Below, piece after piece: positions 40,300-40,353 of a stretch of 40,353 nt of DNA. The DNA is taken from the NCBI RefSeq assembly GCF_030053395.1, contig NZ_JASGBH010000014.1, positions 1 through 40,353 on the forward strand, given 5' to 3'. Positions within the stretch are counted from its first letter, which is position 1; each line of letters opens with the position of its first letter. Made by a program: the position numbers and the translations under genes. The notes below the pieces were generated by a model that saw nothing but the letters and a program-made list of their open reading frames with translations, made no database searches and was not told the DNA's origin. This DNA comes from Limnohabitans lacus (GTDB lineage: Bacteria; Pseudomonadota; Gammaproteobacteria; Burkholderiales; Burkholderiaceae_C).

Positions 40300-40353
40300 T
40301 TATGACGCGTCAGCTTGGATGACCAAGCGCGCCGCCGCCTCCTTGAGCCTATA
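40300..40353 (-). mobile_element. Probable 3' end of an IstB-type (IS21 helper) gene
   Basis: The minus-strand frame entering from the window edge reads YRLKEAAARLVIQADAS and stops at 40300-40302, 15 bases before the terminal repeat. IstB proteins often end with an S-Y-R-L-x motif close to the right end of IS21 elements. Only 17 residues are visible, so the assignment is tentative; the gene continues outside the window. Confidence 0.5.

Overview
The window looks like a mosaic segment from a betaproteobacterium of the Comamonadaceae type (order Burkholderiales). I infer this from the GC-rich chromosomal blocks (livHMGF, Bug/TctC protein, hslR, oxyR, ohr) and from protein texture; no rRNA or other taxonomic marker is present, so genus is open. 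Sequences resembling IS21-family ends lie at both extremities in inverted orientation (about 71-116 and 40240-40284). A likely IstB C-terminal tail sits at 40300-40353.

Region A (about 120-11090) is an AT-rich, plasmid-like integrative element. Most of its genes are on the minus strand. It encodes a tyrosine recombinase, an H-NS-like protein, a GNAT acetyltransferase and a ColE2-type replication initiator. It also has a YafO-like toxin with an unusual partner, two paralogous XRE regulators (one heading an operon with a HEPN-like protein), a protein of 23-residue MORN-like repeats, an outer-membrane barrel, a lipoprotein and several small unknowns. Three repeats spaced exactly 54 bp apart lie upstream of a ribbon-helix-helix-like gene. 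The recombinase end of the element abuts a rarA gene whose 5' part, including the Walker A region, is missing, so the element appears to have split rarA.

Region B (about 11091-19440) is chromosomal backbone: the rarA 3' remnant, the branched-chain amino acid ABC transporter genes livHMGF, a Bug-family binding protein, a REPIN-like palindromic repeat, a 2Fe-2S/FAD reductase, an NAD-dependent epimerase-like protein and hslR (Hsp15).

Region C (about 19441-24244) begins with the 3' part of a tRNA-Leu(CAA) gene whose 5' half has been replaced. A P4-type integrase follows, then a GntR regulator and two translationally coupled phytanoyl-CoA-dioxygenase-family genes with a FadR-like operator. Degraded intergenic repeat debris lies on both sides of the cassette. 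The second attachment site is not seen.

Region D (about 24245-35790) holds three blocks. The first is a divergent oxyR / rubrerythrin-rubredoxin-rubredoxin reductase-ohr peroxide-defence operon. The second is a PBP5-type D,D-carboxypeptidase. The third is a FabR-like repressor divergent from a complete four-enzyme beta-oxidation operon (ketoacyl reductase, MaoC hydratase, thiolase, acyl-CoA dehydrogenase). An orphan, frameshifted antitoxin remnant closes it.

Region E (about 36000-40070) is a TetR-controlled DevBCA-like ABC exporter (adaptor, FtsX-type permease, ATPase) followed by an attenuator-like hairpin and a small DUF2892-like membrane protein. It ends at the right-hand IS21-type end. 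Base composition shifts sharply between regions, which supports several independent acquisitions.
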